Shown here in pieces: positions 5,805 to 6,217 of a stretch of 6,217 nt of DNA. Origin of the DNA: Lachnoclostridium sp. UBA6558 (lineage in GTDB: Bacteria; Bacillota; Clostridia; Lachnospirales; Lachnospiraceae); NCBI GenBank assembly GCA_002434335.1, contig DJJW01000088.1, positions 43,099 through 49,315 on the forward strand, in the 5' to 3' direction. The number at the start of each line of letters is the position of its first letter. The stretch's first letter is position 1. Under the pieces are notes generated by a model. The model saw only the letters and a list, made by a program, of their open reading frames with translations. It did no database searches and was not told the DNA's origin. Position numbers and translations under genes: made by a program.

Positions 5805-5905
5805 AAAAAACCGCAAACAGCCCATCCAAAAGGTTAACTTTCTTGTGTCAGACAAAATGAGTCTATTAAAAAGGAGTTAACTTCACTTACTGGTTGTTTG
5901 CGGTT
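5805..5905 (-). terminator. Probable terminator of the dapA-like gene, inside a nested inverted repeat
   Basis: AACCGCAAACA at 5809-5819 and its exact complement at 5895-5905 form an 11-bp stem. On the minus strand the second arm ends ...GCGGTT and runs into six T residues (5810-5805), as in an intrinsic terminator. The loop of about 75 bases is unusually long, but it holds a second inverted repeat around GTTAAC (5832-5839 with 5875-5881) and a short AGAC/GTCT pair (5850-5853 with 5861-5864), which would bring the outer arms together. It begins 8 bases beyond the stop codon of the dapA-like gene. Confidence 0.55.
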
Positions 5906-5913
5906 ATATTTTA

Positions 5914-6217
5914 TTAAGCTATTTTTATGGAACTTTCTTTTTTAAACACCTTGTCAATCTTAACCTTTAACTCATCAGAGATTTCTGTCAGGGGAAGTCT
6001 AAGTTCAGGAGAATCAATCAGACCGATTTGATTTAAGCAATATTTAATAGGAGCAGGATTAGGCTCTTCAAAAAGCAGTGGAATTAATGGATAGATTTCC
6101 TTCCAGGTAATAAGCGCTTCTTCTGCATTATTGGCTTTGATGTCTTTGTATATTTTCACAAACTTTTCTGTATTTGTATGAGCGGAAGCCATAATCCCAC
6201 CTGCACCGCCAAGGGTA
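5914..6217 (-). CDS. dapA: 4-hydroxy-tetrahydrodipicolinate synthase (DapA family), C-terminal part
   Basis: The reading frame is open from the window edge to a TAA at 5916-5914, giving the last 100 residues of the protein; the 5' two thirds lie beyond 6217. Visible family features are TLGGAGGIMASAH at the start (the G-rich strand and loop late in the TIM barrel), then LLFEEPNPAPIKYCL, and GLIDSPELRLPLTEIS near the end. The FxEPNPxPxK and LRLPL blocks are characteristic of DapA, which condenses pyruvate with aspartate semialdehyde in the lysine/diaminopimelate pathway. Other N-acetylneuraminate-lyase family members (for example sugar-acid aldolases) share the fold but usually lack this exact C-terminal block. 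The catalytic Lys and Tyr are outside the window, so activity cannot be confirmed. An internal ATG at 6192 is not the start, because the homology continues upstream of it. Confidence 0.88.
   Translation of the reverse strand, partial: TLGGAGGIMASAHTNTEKFVKIYKDIKANNAEEALITWKEIYPLIPLLFEEPNPAPIKYCLNQIGLIDSPELRLPLTEISDELKVKIDKVFKKESSIKIA

Noticed and set aside
5760..5853. Repeated 8-mer TGTCAGAC at 5760-5767 and 5846-5853
   Set aside because: Only two copies of a short word in AT-rich noncoding sequence; likely chance.
1..6217. CRISPR array, tRNA/rRNA genes, riboswitch or transposase
   Set aside because: No regularly spaced repeats, no cloverleaf or rRNA-like sequence, no recognisable aptamer and no transposase-like protein were seen on either strand.

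Overview
The window looks like a chromosomal segment from a low-to-moderate GC Firmicute, most likely a Clostridia/Lachnospiraceae-type anaerobe. This is an inference from strong GGAGG-type ribosome sites, tightly overlapping genes, a transketolase split into two subunits and a TrmB-family sugar regulator. No rRNA, tRNA, CRISPR array or recognisable transposase is present.

Left half (1-3307, + strand): a compact sugar-catabolic operon. The 3' tail of an unidentified upstream gene overlaps a split transketolase (N-terminal ThDP-binding subunit, then C-terminal subunit), which overlaps an FGGY kinase related to glycerol kinase. All three junctions are overlaps (4, 8 and 14 bases), so the genes are probably co-transcribed and translationally coupled. 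The kinase keeps most glycerol-kinase landmarks, but the Gln after the catalytic Asp is Ser (GDS instead of GDQ). Together with the dedicated transketolase, this suggests phosphorylation of a ketose other than glycerol, followed by two-carbon transfer. Apulose (from the branched plant sugar apiose) is one candidate; erythrulose and xylulose remain possible.

Middle (3308-3504): a short convergent intergenic region with a perfect 13-bp inverted repeat nested inside an 8-bp one.

Centre-right (3505-5568, - strand): a second operon, in transcription order a TrmB-family regulator, a divergent ProC-like NAD(P)-binding protein and the cupin nucleoside phosphorylase PpnP. The regulator is broken in this sequence. 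A 5-bp tandem duplication (CTTCA twice on the + strand, 5456-5465) shifts the frame inside the first helix of the DNA-binding domain, and removing one copy restores a 266-aa TrmB protein. A run of seven A residues on the coding strand lies in the overlap of the two frames, exactly where a -1 slip would rejoin them. A promoter-like pair upstream carries a TACT-N7-GAGTA near-palindrome over the -10 element, a candidate autoregulatory operator.

Right end (5569-6217): about 350 bases without a convincing gene, containing coding-like fragments and an 8-bp tandem repeat. Then comes a roughly 100-base nested inverted repeat that probably terminates the last gene, a dapA-type gene (4-hydroxy-tetrahydrodipicolinate synthase) on the - strand whose 5' part lies outside the window.
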